A stretch of DNA of 64,000 nucleotides, from positions 1-64,000 of the forward strand of contig NC_010681.1 in the NCBI RefSeq assembly GCF_000020125.1, read 5' to 3'. The notes beneath the pieces are model-generated. The model was not told the origin of the DNA, did no database searches, and worked only from the letters and a program-made list of their open reading frames with translations. This DNA is from Paraburkholderia phytofirmans PsJN (GTDB lineage: Bacteria > Pseudomonadota > Gammaproteobacteria > Burkholderiales > Burkholderiaceae). This document shows, piece after piece, positions 19,944-29,704 of the stretch (position 1 is its first letter; the number at the start of each line of letters is the position of its first letter). The position numbers and the translations under genes are program-made.

Positions 19944-21122
19944 TCACCCCAACCTCCCAAGCGCCGCCTCAACCCACCCAAAACCAATCTTCTCCTGCTC
20001 CAACCTCAGGTTCGCACGCAAACGGTTATCACGCAGATCGTCATACAACTGCCCCTCGTCGCGACTCAACCTCGGCAAATCCCGCAAGGTCTGCTTATCC
20101 TCTCGATCCCATTGCGATTTAAACGCGAGCAACGTTTCCCGATCCATCAAGAACGATTCCACGTGATCGAACTGATGGCGTAGTTGATCGAGAATCGCGA
20201 ACCCGTGCGTATCGATATCGCCCCAGTAGTGAATCCGCCGATGCAAAAGCCATGTGGCGCCCGTCAGCATTTCAAAACCATATCCCGCGCCGAAGACAAC
20301 CATGCTGTCGTCAACCGGCGGAAAGGCAAGAAAATTAGTCTCGTTCTCAGTAATAAAAACACGGCCAACGTCGAGTTCCAGGCGAGCGAAGCTGGCGGCG
20401 TCCAGCGTGACGTCCTGCTCAATGCTGCTGGGATCAAAGAGCGCCTTTTTTGCATCCAGCACGCGAAATCGAATACGTAATGGCTTTTCCCGAAACCCAT
20501 AGCGCGCCGCGAACTGGCCCAAACCCGACCGCTCGAAATCCACCGTTCCCTCGGGAAGCACGACATCCAGTAATTCCGACAGGACACCGCGATAGGCCTC
20601 GATAAACTTGGTATGCACATTTGCGATGTCGATCTGCCTTATATACACACCCGGACGGGGATGCCGCTCCAACCACATGCATACATCCAGCAGCCGCCCC
20701 CACACGTCCGCCAGCTCAAGCACCCTGAGTGGTCGTTTCGCAAGCCATGCGACAAGGCGCGGTTCGCGCGCACGAGTCACATCCAGCAGCAAGGCGAAGC
20801 TGGCCGCATCGCGTTGTTTTCCAATCAGCGCGACGGCGTCCTCGAATGAGTCGATCCAGACTTCAATCGGTAACGTATTGGTGCCGAAAACCTTGTGCCG
20901 AAACTCACGCATCTCGACGCGGCAATGTGCCGTCGCCCTAACGCCGCCACTCCACCGACGAATGTCCTCGAAGCGCTCTGTGATTTCGGCCGACGTGGGT
21001 CCTTTGAGCACGAGACGCTTTGGGAATAGCGTGGCGCCTGTAGCAAGTCCGGCAAGCAGTTCACCTCGTTCCCAGATCCTGCTCACCTGCATGCGCAGAT
21101 CCGCCGGTGTCGTCCAACTCAC
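19944..21122 (-). CDS. jetD: Wadjet nuclease subunit JetD
   Basis: JetD is the TOPRIM-type nuclease of the Wadjet SMC system, which extrudes loops on small circular DNA and cuts it, blocking plasmid uptake. The 392-residue protein has an N-terminal DUF3322-like region ([20 protein letters not shown]) and a C-terminal DUF2220/TOPRIM region with [12 protein letters not shown] (acidic Glu) and [15 protein letters not shown] (DxD), the metal-binding residues expected for cleavage. It is the last gene of the operon jetA-jetB-jetC-jetD on the minus strand and overlaps jetC by 4 bases. The gene appears complete. Its 3' end lies only 14 bases from the vgrG relic of the neighbouring module. Confidence 0.92.
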   Translation of the reverse strand: MSWTTPADLRMQVSRIWERGELLAGLATGATLFPKRLVLKGPTSAEITERFEDIRRWSGGVRATAHCRVEMREFRHKVFGTNTLPIEVWIDSFEDAVALIGKQRDAASFALLLDVTRAREPRLVAWLAKRPLRVLELADVWGRLLDVCMWLERHPRPGVYIRQIDIANVHTKFIEAYRGVLSELLDVVLPEGTVDFERSGLGQFAARYGFREKPLRIRFRVLDAKKALFDPSSIEQDVTLDAASFARLELDVGRVFITENETNFLAFPPVDDSMVVFGAGYGFEMLTGATWLLHRRIHYWGDIDTHGFAILDQLRHQFDHVESFLMDRETLLAFKSQWDREDKQTLRDLPRLSRDEGQLYDDLRDNRLRANLRLEQEKIGFGWVEAALGRLG

Positions 21123-24100
21123 GTTTCGCTCCTGCCTTTTTCCTCGCGATACTCTTCGATCGAAAGATTGCGCAACCTCGATTCACGTCCCTCCCGATTG
21201 TCGACAAATCCGACGCTGGCTACAAATGGCTCGATGATATAAATCTTCTGCAACGGGGTGACGATCAGCAGTTGCAGATTCAGCTGAGCGAAAAGCCGCA
21301 AGCCGTACTGCGCGGACTCGTCGGATCCGCGCCCAAATGCTTCGTCGATGACGACGAATCGGAAAGAGCGTGAGCGTACGGCACCCCACTCGAGACCGAA
21401 CTGGTAGGCGAGGCTCGCGGCCAGGATCGTATAGGCGAGCTTTTCTTTCTGTCCGCCAGATTTGCCACCTGAGTCTGAATAATGCTCGTGCTCGCTGTTA
21501 TCCTCGCGCCAACGCTCACTGGCGGCGAATACGAACCAGTTGCGCACGTCGGTGACTTTCGCTGACCAGCGACGATCCTGCTCGGTCAGCCCCTCGCGTC
21601 CACGAAATCGTTCGATGATCTGTTTGATTTGAAGAAACTTGGCTTCGGAATATTGCACGTCTTCCGAGCCTGTCAGCGTGCCTTCGGTGCACGAACGCAA
21701 ATCGCTCTGAAAGTCTCGAATCTCCGCGTCCTGGCTCAATTGCGCTTCCAGAACGATATAGCGGCCAGCGTTGTAGTCGATCTGCGTGAGTGACTCGTTG
21801 ATCAACGCGATCCGCTCTCTTATCGTCTCGCGTTCGCGAGCCAGCTGGGACTGGAAGTTGGCGACTTCGCGAATGGTGTTCTCGTTGAGCAAATCTTTAA
21901 AGCGAGCTTCGAAGCGCGGCAGATCGTCGGCTTTCAACGTGTCGAGCATCGCCCGATATTCTTGCGCTGCTTCAATGGCCACATCCACTTCCTGCGTCTC
22001 GAGGGGGAAGGCCGTGCAGTATTCGCGCATGGCCACCACGATCTTCTCGCGCTGGCGCGAAACCTTTTTGTCCTCGGCGTCGATATTATCCTGTAGCCAT
22101 TTGCGCATGTCGCTCTCGCGATTGTCACAGGATTCGACAGTCAACTGATGCTTGCCGAGCGCTTCGGACCACAGATCGGCAAGCCGTTCGAAATAAGCCC
22201 TATGGGTCGAGTAGGCGGGATCGTCAAGAACTGCTTGGGCTTGCATATGCAAGTCGTCGGCTATCCGCTGCCGCTCTTCGATACGCGTGCGCTCGGCCTT
22301 GTCTTCATCGAGCTCCGCCTCCACGGCAACCAGCGCGGCGTCGACCTGATTCAGACGCTGGGTGAGTTCATGCAGCAAGTCAGAGGCGGATTCCAGACGA
22401 GCCTTCTCATCACGGAGATCGGCGATCTCGGTCGCTACGCCGCGCCAGTCGATCTCGCGGTACTCCGCATGTTCGCTGAGCAGCGATAGCGCGTTCAAGC
22501 GCGTCTTTAATTCAATTTGCTCGGACTGAATTTTACTGATCAGCGTGCCCAACTCGCGCAACTGCGAAGCGGACTGGTCTGATTGCGCTTCGAGCGCCTG
22601 AATTTTTGCGGTATTTGTCCAGCCCAGCACGTAACGTCGACGATCGTCCAGCCGATGGCGGTCGTCTTTCTCGTGCCGCTCGCCCGGCGCCTTGATCTGG
22701 CCGGCACGTGTAATGGCCCGCGTCTCGCGGCGGAACTGTTCCTGCGTGTCGCAGCAGACGACGTTGAAGCGCTGCGCCACTTCATATTCCAGCCATTCGT
22801 AGAACGGCGATTCAGGTTTGACCGACAGCTTACGGGCCAGCGAATCGCGATGCAGTTCGGGACGTTCACGTCTGGCGGATTGCCGAACTCGAAAGTAAAC
22901 GAGCCGCCCTCTGAGGTGAGTCTTATCAACCCATTCGGTGACAGCGGCGTAATGTTCATCCGAGACCAGGAGCGACAGGCCAAAACTTCGCAGCAGCCGT
23001 TCAGCTGCACCCTCCCAATCGCGCTCATCCTCACGCACCTGCAGGAGTTCGCCAGCGAAGCATACATCCGCTTCAGGAAGCGCAAGGGCATTGCACAACG
23101 CCGCGCGCATCGCAATCTGTTCCGCAGGGATATTGCTGCGGCGACTCTTCAGACTGTCGATTTCTGCCGACAGCGCGTCATGTTCCTGTCGGCCAGCGCG
23201 GAAGCTGACGCCGTGTTCGGTCAAGTCGTTCTGCAAACGCGCCTCGTCCGACTGCGCGGCGTCGAGACGTTCGGTCAGATGTCGGCGCAACGCGAGAAAC
23301 GACTGTTCGTCCTCAGGTGTCTGTTCGCCGGCCACCTGCGCGAGATCGTCGAAACGCTGTGCTTTCTGTCTGCGCCGGGTACATTCCGCATCTTTCGATT
23401 GGATCTCCGCTTCCAGCCGCTCCAGCCGGTCTCCGCCGTTTTCGGCGATGTTGCGCCGCAGTTCGGCTTCTTCGACACGATGTGCAGAGCGTTTGACGTC
23501 AAGCCGCTTGACGTGGGCGTCCTGCCGCTCCCACTCCGCCGCGAGAATGTCGATTCGGCGGTCGAGCAATCGAAGCTTGAGGTCGGCGGCATACGATTTC
23601 ATCGCGTCACGGCAGGCTCGCAGATCCTCTACCTGCGACACAAGCTGCGCATGCCGCTCGCAATCTTCGACGAGCGGACTCAGACTTTCCATTTGCCGCT
23701 TCGCCTTCAACACGGCCCCATGCGCGCGGTTCAGGTCGTCGAAATGACCGATCAGCGCGGTCATGCGCGATGCGACATCGAACGGCTCAAGCATGTGGCT
23801 GCGGACAAAATCCGTCAGATTGCCCACCGACTTCATGGATACCGTTTGATGGAATAGCTCGAGCGCCTGCTCATTCTCGATTCCGAAGCGCCGGCGGAAC
23901 CATGCACCGTAGGGCGGAAAACTGTCGAACACGTCCGCGCCGAGCGCTCGTAACTTTTTGCGCAGGCCGGAGATGTCCGGTCCGAAGGCGGCAAAGTCCG
24001 TCGCGATCGACAGCGCGCGTTCCGCGCCAATGAACAGTCGCGCGGGCTGACCGTGCGGCTCCTTCATCCAGAACACCTGGGCCAGCGTGACGGTCAGGTC

Positions 24101-24493
24101 ATAGCCCGCATTGTGGAAGCGCCCAAGAATCACCGAATAACTGTCGGAATCGCGCAGAGCCACGGGCTTGGCTGCACCGCTGGCTTCGTTACGTTCTGAC
24201 TTGTAGTGGCCGAGCACGTACGAGCGAAGCGTTCGCTCCTTGCTATCGGCGCCCGCAGCTTTGTTATAGGCTATCCGGTGTGCGGGTACGAGCAGCGTCG
24301 TCACGGCATCGACAAGCGTCGATTTGCCGGAGCCGATGTCGCCCGTCAACAGTGCGTTCTTACCAGCGGGATTCAACGTCCAGACGCGGCGATCGAAAGT
24401 CCCCCAGTTAAAGACTTCCAGTTGATGCAGGCGAAAACCGGACAGAGCGTCGTCGGCGACGAAATCGAGTCCGGGCAATTGCATATCAGTCAT
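21119..24493 (-). CDS. jetC: Wadjet SMC-like ATPase JetC
   Basis: JetC is the MukB-like SMC motor of Wadjet. The product is 1124 residues. The start [11 protein letters not shown] at 24493 is preferred to an upstream in-frame ATG because it gives an 8-base overlap with jetB and keeps the head domain at the N-terminus. Walker A GDIGSGKS is near residues 51-58. Long coiled-coil arms run from about 280 to 960 (many heptad-like Glu/Arg/Leu stretches). The C-terminal head has [15 protein letters not shown] (ABC signature) and [17 protein letters not shown] (Walker B). It lies between jetB and jetD with overlaps on both sides, so translation is coupled. All ATPase motifs look intact. Confidence 0.94.
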   Translation of the reverse strand: MTDMQLPGLDFVADDALSGFRLHQLEVFNWGTFDRRVWTLNPAGKNALLTGDIGSGKSTLVDAVTTLLVPAHRIAYNKAAGADSKERTLRSYVLGHYKSERNEASGAAKPVALRDSDSYSVILGRFHNAGYDLTVTLAQVFWMKEPHGQPARLFIGAERALSIATDFAAFGPDISGLRKKLRALGADVFDSFPPYGAWFRRRFGIENEQALELFHQTVSMKSVGNLTDFVRSHMLEPFDVASRMTALIGHFDDLNRAHGAVLKAKRQMESLSPLVEDCERHAQLVSQVEDLRACRDAMKSYAADLKLRLLDRRIDILAAEWERQDAHVKRLDVKRSAHRVEEAELRRNIAENGGDRLERLEAEIQSKDAECTRRRQKAQRFDDLAQVAGEQTPEDEQSFLALRRHLTERLDAAQSDEARLQNDLTEHGVSFRAGRQEHDALSAEIDSLKSRRSNIPAEQIAMRAALCNALALPEADVCFAGELLQVREDERDWEGAAERLLRSFGLSLLVSDEHYAAVTEWVDKTHLRGRLVYFRVRQSARRERPELHRDSLARKLSVKPESPFYEWLEYEVAQRFNVVCCDTQEQFRRETRAITRAGQIKAPGERHEKDDRHRLDDRRRYVLGWTNTAKIQALEAQSDQSASQLRELGTLISKIQSEQIELKTRLNALSLLSEHAEYREIDWRGVATEIADLRDEKARLESASDLLHELTQRLNQVDAALVAVEAELDEDKAERTRIEERQRIADDLHMQAQAVLDDPAYSTHRAYFERLADLWSEALGKHQLTVESCDNRESDMRKWLQDNIDAEDKKVSRQREKIVVAMREYCTAFPLETQEVDVAIEAAQEYRAMLDTLKADDLPRFEARFKDLLNENTIREVANFQSQLARERETIRERIALINESLTQIDYNAGRYIVLEAQLSQDAEIRDFQSDLRSCTEGTLTGSEDVQYSEAKFLQIKQIIERFRGREGLTEQDRRWSAKVTDVRNWFVFAASERWREDNSEHEHYSDSGGKSGGQKEKLAYTILAASLAYQFGLEWGAVRSRSFRFVVIDEAFGRGSDESAQYGLRLFAQLNLQLLIVTPLQKIYIIEPFVASVGFVDNREGRESRLRNLSIEEYREEKGRSET

Positions 24494-25133
24494 CCGCGTT
24501 CCTTGAGGCTGCTGTGCCGAGTTGCGTCTGATAACCCGCCAGCCGGGCGTCGAAATCAGCGAGCCACTGAGCGTCGACAAACGCTTTGAGGATCCGCTGT
24601 ACTTCGAACGCGCTGGCTTGCTCCTCACGCTTGCCGGCGGTCGGCTTCAGCTTGCGCAAAAAACCGAGTTCGATGATCTTGTTCACATGTGCGTCGATCT
24701 GGTCGATTAATTTGGCCTCGTTGCTGCCTGCTGGTAGAAACACACGGACGGTCTCCACGATCTGCTCGCGTGTAAGAATAAGGCGTGTTTCTGCGCCGCC
24801 AGCGTCGGACTCGGCGAGCTTTTTTCGCAGCAACGCCAGCATCAGGCTGACAGGAAACGACAGCGGGCGCCTCGCGATAAGACGGGGTAACGCAGGCGAA
24901 TCTTCTTCGCCGTTATCAGGGCGTGAGCGCAGGAACGCATATCCCTCTGCTTCATCGAGCACTAACTCGAGATTCAGCACAGTGACGTAATCTCGTACGC
25001 GCGCTTGCAAGTCGAGCAGCGCGCCCCAAAGCGCCATATCCGCCTCGCGGTAGATGACACCTTTAAGCAGCGGAATCAAAAGGCTCGATAGATCGTGCAT
25101 CGAGACCGTTGTGCCATGTTCCTGTTCGTGCAT
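24486..25133 (-). CDS. jetB: Wadjet kite-like subunit JetB (DUF4194)
   Basis: JetB is the MukE-like (kite) accessory subunit that bridges the SMC heads and JetA. The 215-residue protein has the DUF4194 pattern: [20 protein letters not shown], then GYAFLRSR and [20 protein letters not shown], and the winged-helix-like [20 protein letters not shown]. The start at 25133 lies two bases after the jetA stop; an internal Met at 25100 is an alternative start. It overlaps jetC by 8 bases. Order and sizes match the type I Wadjet layout. Confidence 0.9.
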   Translation of the reverse strand: MHEQEHGTTVSMHDLSSLLIPLLKGVIYREADMALWGALLDLQARVRDYVTVLNLELVLDEAEGYAFLRSRPDNGEEDSPALPRLIARRPLSFPVSLMLALLRKKLAESDAGGAETRLILTREQIVETVRVFLPAGSNEAKLIDQIDAHVNKIIELGFLRKLKPTAGKREEQASAFEVQRILKAFVDAQWLADFDARLAGYQTQLGTAASRNADD

Positions 25134-25135
25134 GT

Positions 25136-26590
25136 TTATCTCACGAAAATGACTCGCGACAGCTTCGCCTGTCGGATCTCCTGTTCGCCGTTGTCGTTCC
25201 GTCCGACCCAGACGATCGTTTCACTGACCTGCTCGTCCACTACCGTACTGAACGTATCACCGGCAAGTTGCAGATAGGCGATGAGTTCAGCTAAACCCTG
25301 CTGTAGAGGCTGAATTTCGCAAAGCTCCCGCAGCGTCACTTGCGAACGGTCCTGCAGGATATGGCGGACATGCCAGACCAGTCTGGCTTTGTCGACGACC
25401 ACCTGGGCGTACAAGGCGGCGGCGTCGATGTCGGCGTCGCCGGCTTCTATGGCGATATTGGCAATGCGCGGTTTGAGGCTCGGCGCGTAGAGTGGACGTT
25501 CCATCGGCAGTTCGATATCGGCTGCGATATCGGCGATAGTCATGAATTCGCCGGACGGGAGCATGTCACGCAGCGCCAGCGCTCTGGCTTCCACGCCGTG
25601 CAGAATATCCATGATGCGACGGTTCTCGAGCCATGCCTGATCGTCGAGAAAGCGCCGCAATTGCTGCGATAAAAACGCGACAGTGCGCTGCGTATGCTCG
25701 CCTGCTTCCAGCCAGTCGTAATGAACTCGCCGGGTACGTGCGTCGGGTTTGAGTTCCGCGACGGGCGGGAGCGACAGCACGCGGTCGAGCAATTCGGTGA
25801 GTTCTTCCTGGCGGCTGCTCGACATCAGGAAGTCCCAGAACGCGCGGAAGCTGCGTCCTTGATCCGAGTCGGCAATCGCATCGCGCTCGCCCATGATTTC
25901 TTCCAGCAGTTCACCTTTTGCGCCATCCCACAGTGCAATACGCTCACGGACCCGGCGATCGAGACCACGAAAGTTATGCTCGACCTCACGGAAATCGGTC
26001 AGCAATTCCCGCGCAATCGTTGTGAACTGCTGGAAGCGATCTTTGAGCGCCGTGTCATCCAAAATGGAAATGTCACCTGCTTCTGCGCGTGCAATGTCTG
26101 CGTCGATCTCCGCGCGACGCTTATGCAGTTCGGCGAGGCGTGCCTTGGGGTCGCTCTCACTGCCTTCGCTCATCTGTTTGAGCAATTCAAATAGGGTAAG
26201 CAAGCGCGATTCTGTACCGACGAAGCTACGGACTGTCAATGTGGCAAGCCATGCGATCGCCTTTTCTGTAGCAGGCGTGAGGTCGAAATGCGGTTCGTCC
26301 GAATCCTGACGATAGAACTTGCGCAGCCAGCCTTTGTCGTTGGCGCTCCAATCAGTTAGGTAATCCGAAGCCGCTTTGGGAAAGGCTGCAGTACCGAACT
26401 GTTCGCGCAGCGCATACAGTTCGTCCTCGAGAGCTTCGGCCAGATCTGCTTGTGATATGACGCGGACATTGGGCGCGGTGAAGACGCGATGCAGAAAGCT
26501 TGCCACGAGCGGCGCGTGGTCGGAGCGCAGCAGGCGCCACGCCGGATGGTTCTGGCGTAACGCGTCGATCGTCGAATAGTCGAAATCCAT
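25136..26590 (-). CDS. jetA: Wadjet kleisin-like subunit JetA (DUF3375)
   Basis: JetA is the MukF-like kleisin that closes the SMC ring. The 484-residue protein begins MDFDYSTIDALRQNHPAWRL, the usual DUF3375 N-terminus, with a winged-helix part (VRVISQADLAEALEDELYAL), a coiled-coil middle (AELHKRRAEIDADIARAE) and a C-terminal beta-rich end. DUF3375 in this position is the mark of type I Wadjet. It is the first gene of the operon. Upstream, at 26664-26696, lies a near-perfect palindrome that may regulate the promoter. The complete jetABCD set separates this system from housekeeping MukBEF, which lacks a JetD nuclease. Confidence 0.92.
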   Translation of the reverse strand: MDFDYSTIDALRQNHPAWRLLRSDHAPLVASFLHRVFTAPNVRVISQADLAEALEDELYALREQFGTAAFPKAASDYLTDWSANDKGWLRKFYRQDSDEPHFDLTPATEKAIAWLATLTVRSFVGTESRLLTLFELLKQMSEGSESDPKARLAELHKRRAEIDADIARAEAGDISILDDTALKDRFQQFTTIARELLTDFREVEHNFRGLDRRVRERIALWDGAKGELLEEIMGERDAIADSDQGRSFRAFWDFLMSSSRQEELTELLDRVLSLPPVAELKPDARTRRVHYDWLEAGEHTQRTVAFLSQQLRRFLDDQAWLENRRIMDILHGVEARALALRDMLPSGEFMTIADIAADIELPMERPLYAPSLKPRIANIAIEAGDADIDAAALYAQVVVDKARLVWHVRHILQDRSQVTLRELCEIQPLQQGLAELIAYLQLAGDTFSTVVDEQVSETIVWVGRNDNGEQEIRQAKLSRVIFVR

Positions 26591-26663
26591 AGTGCGAAGG
26601 CCGAAGAGCGGAAACAGTCAGGTTCGTCGTTCGCATCCTACAACTCGAAGCGGCAAATACCAT

Positions 26664-26696
26664 GATCATTCTTCGCATTCTATGCGCAGAATGATC
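26664..26696. promoter_or_regulatory. Palindrome upstream of the Wadjet operon
   Basis: Arms 26664-26677 and 26683-26696 pair over 14 positions with a single mismatch around the loop TTCTA. The site lies 73 bases before jetA and about 100 bases after the RT stop. No T-tract follows on either strand, so an operator or an mRNA hairpin is more likely than a terminator. No regulator gene is adjacent. Confidence 0.5.
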
Positions 26697-26794
26697 CTCA
26701 ATTCTGGAAGATGTTTTGCCAGGACCGACGGCCGCCAATGCCGGTGTTGGAATGACGGGGGTCCTGATCGGGGTACGAAGGATCGATAGCCGCT

Positions 26795-28150
26795 TCACGC
26801 ATCCAACGGTTTTTCTTCCTCCCACTCAATCCGCTCAAACACCGCCCTCAACCTCGCCCCTCTCACCGCATTCACCATCGCAACATGCGCCACACGCCCC
26901 GCAAGATGCGCCCGAAAATCCGCAAGATCATCCCGATTCTGCGACCGCCACCCATGCCGAACGCAATTGGTCAGCACGGCCTTCAACGCATCGAACTCCG
27001 GCCGCGCCACATTCGCATGGCTGTTGACCACCACCCCGGCCAGATGCTGCCGCGCACTACGCCGCATCACGCGCGTCTTCCTCAGATTGACACCGAAGCC
27101 TTCTTCAAGAGCAATCGCCGCGACTCGAATGCATAAGCGATCAGCCATACGCGCAAGCTCCTCGTCTCCGGAAAACGCAAGGTCATCGGCATAACGCGTG
27201 TAAGTCGCGCCGACGGAACGCGCCAGACCCGCCAGCCGAAGATCGAGCCGAAAAGCGCACAGGTTAGCCAACGCCGGCGATGTCGGCGCGCCCTGCGGCA
27301 AATGCCTGTTCCGATAGCGCTGCCGCTCCCGCCAATCGATCCGCTCGCGCACATCCGGCGCGAGCAAGCGGCCGCTCGGGATGCGATTGGTACACAGCGC
27401 AGTCAATGCCCTTGCAACGGCCTGTGGGTAACCCAAAGCGTAAAAAGCGGAGTAAACGCGTCCCGCATGAACTGACGCGAAGAAATCGGTCAGATCGAAG
27501 CGCATCACCACCGCTTTCCCCACATGCGGCGCGGCAAAAGTCACGATATTCCGGCCATGTCGAAAACCATGCACTGATTCGTGCGCCGGAATACGGTCGA
27601 GCAAACCCGACAACACTTTGCGTTGCAAAGCCCGCAATCGCGGCTTGGGAATCTCGATGATCCGACATCGACCGTCGCGCTTTTCGATCGCCTTGTACGC
27701 GTAGTGATGAAGCGGCGTCGCCGCGCCACGCGTCGGCACGCGCCAACGGTCGGCAAACCAGCCCAAATCTCCCGGCTCGATATCTAGCCAGGCAGCCAGA
27801 TCGCCGAGCGTCGGCAATTGAGGCAACGCCACGTCATGCAACCACGGCGGAGGCGGGCGCTGAAACGGCGGCCGCGTCAGCACGCGAACCACTCTCGGCG
27901 GCTGCTCGCTGCGCCACGCTGACACGAAGCCGGGCATCCCGGCCACGACCGTCGAAACCTCCTTGCGCCCGACGCTATCCCAACGCGCAGCGAATCGCTT
28001 CGCTACGTGGCGCGCCAACCCATCCATCCAGCGGGCGCTTTCCTCCAGCACGAGCGTCATCCGCTCGACCATTCCGCCGGGCTCAGGCGAGCCCGCCAGC
28101 ATGGCATCGGCAATCGCGTAGGTAACGTGTTGCAATGAAGATAACGACAT
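26795..28150 (-). CDS. Retron-like reverse transcriptase with N-terminal extension
   Basis: The 451-residue protein has the full bacterial RT motif series: IPKPRLRALQRKVL (167-180), HGFRHGR (194-200), RFDLTDFF (217-224), LPQGAPTSP (284-292), YADD (320-323) and LAGVVVN (370-376). The spacing and the IPKPRL/HGFR blocks are retron-like. The two retron hallmarks deviate: NAxxH is replaced by FAAPH (205-209) and VTG by LAG. About 140 residues precede the RT core, with LPTLGDLAAWLDIEPGDLGW just before it, an arrangement I recall from the myxobacterial retrons. No group II intron maturase or DGR features are seen. There is no purine-rich ribosome site before the ATG. It lies directly upstream of the Wadjet operon on the same strand. 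Retron assignment is likely but not certain. Confidence 0.8.
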   Translation of the reverse strand: MSLSSLQHVTYAIADAMLAGSPEPGGMVERMTLVLEESARWMDGLARHVAKRFAARWDSVGRKEVSTVVAGMPGFVSAWRSEQPPRVVRVLTRPPFQRPPPPWLHDVALPQLPTLGDLAAWLDIEPGDLGWFADRWRVPTRGAATPLHHYAYKAIEKRDGRCRIIEIPKPRLRALQRKVLSGLLDRIPAHESVHGFRHGRNIVTFAAPHVGKAVVMRFDLTDFFASVHAGRVYSAFYALGYPQAVARALTALCTNRIPSGRLLAPDVRERIDWRERQRYRNRHLPQGAPTSPALANLCAFRLDLRLAGLARSVGATYTRYADDLAFSGDEELARMADRLCIRVAAIALEEGFGVNLRKTRVMRRSARQHLAGVVVNSHANVARPEFDALKAVLTNCVRHGWRSQNRDDLADFRAHLAGRVAHVAMVNAVRGARLRAVFERIEWEEEKPLDA

Positions 28151-28168
28151 GCGAAAGGAAGGCGGGGC

Positions 28169-28372
28169 GGCCAGTCAACGCGTCTTGTGCTGCGTGAGCG
28201 CTCTTGCGTAAGACGCAACTGAGGCTCATGCGACGAACTGCGGAGTAGTGTTGATCCACGGGGTAGCCCCGTGGTGCCCGGAACCTATGCGGCCAGCATC
28301 CAGGCGTGCTTGACCAGCCGTCCCGCGTGGCGACGATAAGCGAGCCGCCCCGAGCTTGTCAACGCGTTGGCC
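28169..28372 (-). ncRNA. Candidate retron msr-msd RNA upstream of the RT
   Basis: Two outer arms, 28362-28372 and 28169-28183, are complementary over 11 bp (GGCC and AACGCGT) with a 4-base bulge on one side, about 180 bases apart and ending about 20 bases before the RT start. Between them lie a perfect 8-bp hairpin with a 3-base loop (28256-28274, CCACGGGG/CCCCGTGG) and a 7-bp pairing GCGTCTT/AAGACGC (28180-28186 with 28210-28216). Outer a1/a2-type pairing enclosing hairpins just upstream of the RT is the arrangement expected of a retron RNA. The arms are short and the assignment is from inspection only. Confidence 0.3.
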
Positions 28373-28509
28373 GTACGAAAGGATTTTTCGCCATAGATGG
28401 ACGGCGACAATCTGACGGTTGCGTCGTCCAACAGAACGAACAGAACTGACACAGCGTATGTTCATGCAGAACCAACGAGATGCGGTTAGGCAACGTCAAG
28501 CCCGCCTGG

Positions 28510-28518
28510 TTATCCACA
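28510..28518 (+). promoter_or_regulatory. DnaA box (perfect consensus)
   Basis: TTATCCACA lies in the gene-poor 0.69-kb interval between the RT and the AraC-type gene. A second perfect copy lies 184 bases downstream in the same orientation, with AT-rich DNA beyond it. Confidence 0.6.
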
Positions 28519-28693
28519 CCCCCCTCTGGACAACTCGTGTACAAGCCACCTGACACGTTGTGGGTGAAACCTTGATAAAGCCGCCACCTCGCCAAGTCGC
28601 ACAGAAGTTGTCCCTGGCTCCGTGTTCCTGTCCGAGCACGCTCCGCAGGGTTATCGATTCCGCAGTGCCTTGATCCGTATACGAAGTTTCAGG

Positions 28694-28702
28694 TTATCCA
28701 CA
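28694..28702 (+). promoter_or_regulatory. DnaA box (perfect consensus)
   Basis: TTATCCACA again, followed at 28720-28760 by an A+T-rich run with alternating TA steps (ACGTATACATATACAAAG). Two perfect boxes plus such a run resemble an origin or a DnaA-titration site. Only two boxes are seen, so this is not called oriC. Confidence 0.6.
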
Positions 28703-28793
28703 GCAGGATGCGAGGCTTGTTAACTATTACTACGTATACATATACAAAGACTATAAAAACCAGAGAGGCACCCGCGCGGCACGCTGCACAAGC

Positions 28794-28819
28794 GAGCAGA
28801 GCAGAGCAGAGCAGAGCAG
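28794..28819 (+). repeat. Pentanucleotide tandem repeat (GAGCA)5
   Basis: Five uninterrupted copies of GAGCA followed by G, just beyond the 3' end of the AraC-type gene. The unit is not within a coding frame. Such tracts can vary in copy number by slippage. No spacers are present, so it is not a CRISPR. Confidence 0.85.
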
Positions 28820-28837
28820 CGCCGGGCAGGTATACGC

Positions 28838-29704
28838 TCAAGCAAGCGGTAAACAAATCTCCGTGACGAGATCCGCTGGCGCCGTATCCTTCGGGCTATT
28901 CAAATACTCTTCGAACACCGGCGCATCGGCCGCTTCTCGCCCGGACTGCACGAGCCACGTTCCGTACAGCCACTCATACGCGGCACGCATGTCGCTATAA
29001 GGTCCGCGATGCCTCAACACCGCGTACTCACCGCCCTTCACATGCGCCACCGAAACCGGCGGACTCACCGTCACGGATGCCTGAACCGGATGCGGCAACA
29101 ACACACCAGCCTTGGACCGCAACTCACTCTCCGCGACAACACCAGGATCGTCGTAGTAAACGCCGACCATGCGCATCTGCCCTGCAAGTAAATTGTGTTT
29201 CGCGAGCCAGCCGAACAACGCGTCGAACGCCTTACCGATCTGCATATACGGCCCAACGTGATCGACCGACAAAACTTCTATCGGCTCCACGTGACGAATC
29301 ACCACTTCACGCATCGTCATTTGATCGTCTCCTGATAGCGCCGGCCGGAACCGGCTATGGGTGCCTTGCTTGCGATACTGCGCCGGCGGCACGCCGAACA
29401 CCGCACGAAAGGTTCGAGAAAAAGATTGCAGACTGCTGTAGCCGGAGCGCTCGGCGATTTCCACAATCGGCATCGAACCGTTCGCCAGATAGCCCGCCGC
29501 GCGATGCAGCCGTAAACGTCGGACGGTAGTGGCCACCGTCTCGCCATACATCGCCTGATAAATCCGGTGCCAGTGGTACGGCGACAGACAGGCGATTTCC
29601 GCTAAACGATCGATATCCAGCGGCTCATCGAGATGATCGTAAATATGGTCGAGCACTCGGCCGAGCCGGGTTTCGTAGCGAGCCCGATTACCTGATTCAT
29701 TCAT
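28838..29704 (-). CDS. AraC-type regulator with GyrI-like effector domain
   Basis: The 288-residue protein joins an N-terminal AraC/XylS DNA-binding domain (residues 10-110; two helix-turn-helix motifs, IDRLAEIACLSPYHWHRIYQ and IVEIAERSGYSSLQSFSRTF) to a C-terminal GyrI-like small-molecule binding domain (REVVIRHVEPIEVLSVDHVG through YAVLRHRGPYSDMRAAYEWL). This is the Rob/SoxS-like plus SOUL/GyrI layout found in multidrug-responsive regulators. The start at 29704 (MNESGNRARYETRL) is preferred; an in-frame start 78 bases upstream would add a hydrophobic segment without family support. It is transcribed away from the ethanolamine permease gene. The ligand is unknown. Confidence 0.88.
   Translation of the reverse strand: MNESGNRARYETRLGRVLDHIYDHLDEPLDIDRLAEIACLSPYHWHRIYQAMYGETVATTVRRLRLHRAAGYLANGSMPIVEIAERSGYSSLQSFSRTFRAVFGVPPAQYRKQGTHSRFRPALSGDDQMTMREVVIRHVEPIEVLSVDHVGPYMQIGKAFDALFGWLAKHNLLAGQMRMVGVYYDDPGVVAESELRSKAGVLLPHPVQASVTVSPPVSVAHVKGGEYAVLRHRGPYSDMRAAYEWLYGTWLVQSGREAADAPVFEEYLNSPKDTAPADLVTEICLPLA

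Noticed and set aside
19944..26590. Housekeeping MukBEF/MksBEF condensin
   Set aside because: The presence of a TOPRIM JetD nuclease gene and the DUF3375 and DUF4194 family members identify Wadjet type I.
28500..28760. Calling this interval oriC
   Set aside because: Only two perfect DnaA boxes are visible, and no skew or marker-frequency data can be obtained from the window.
28794..28819. CRISPR-like repeats
   Set aside because: Contiguous 5-base units with no spacers and no cas genes.
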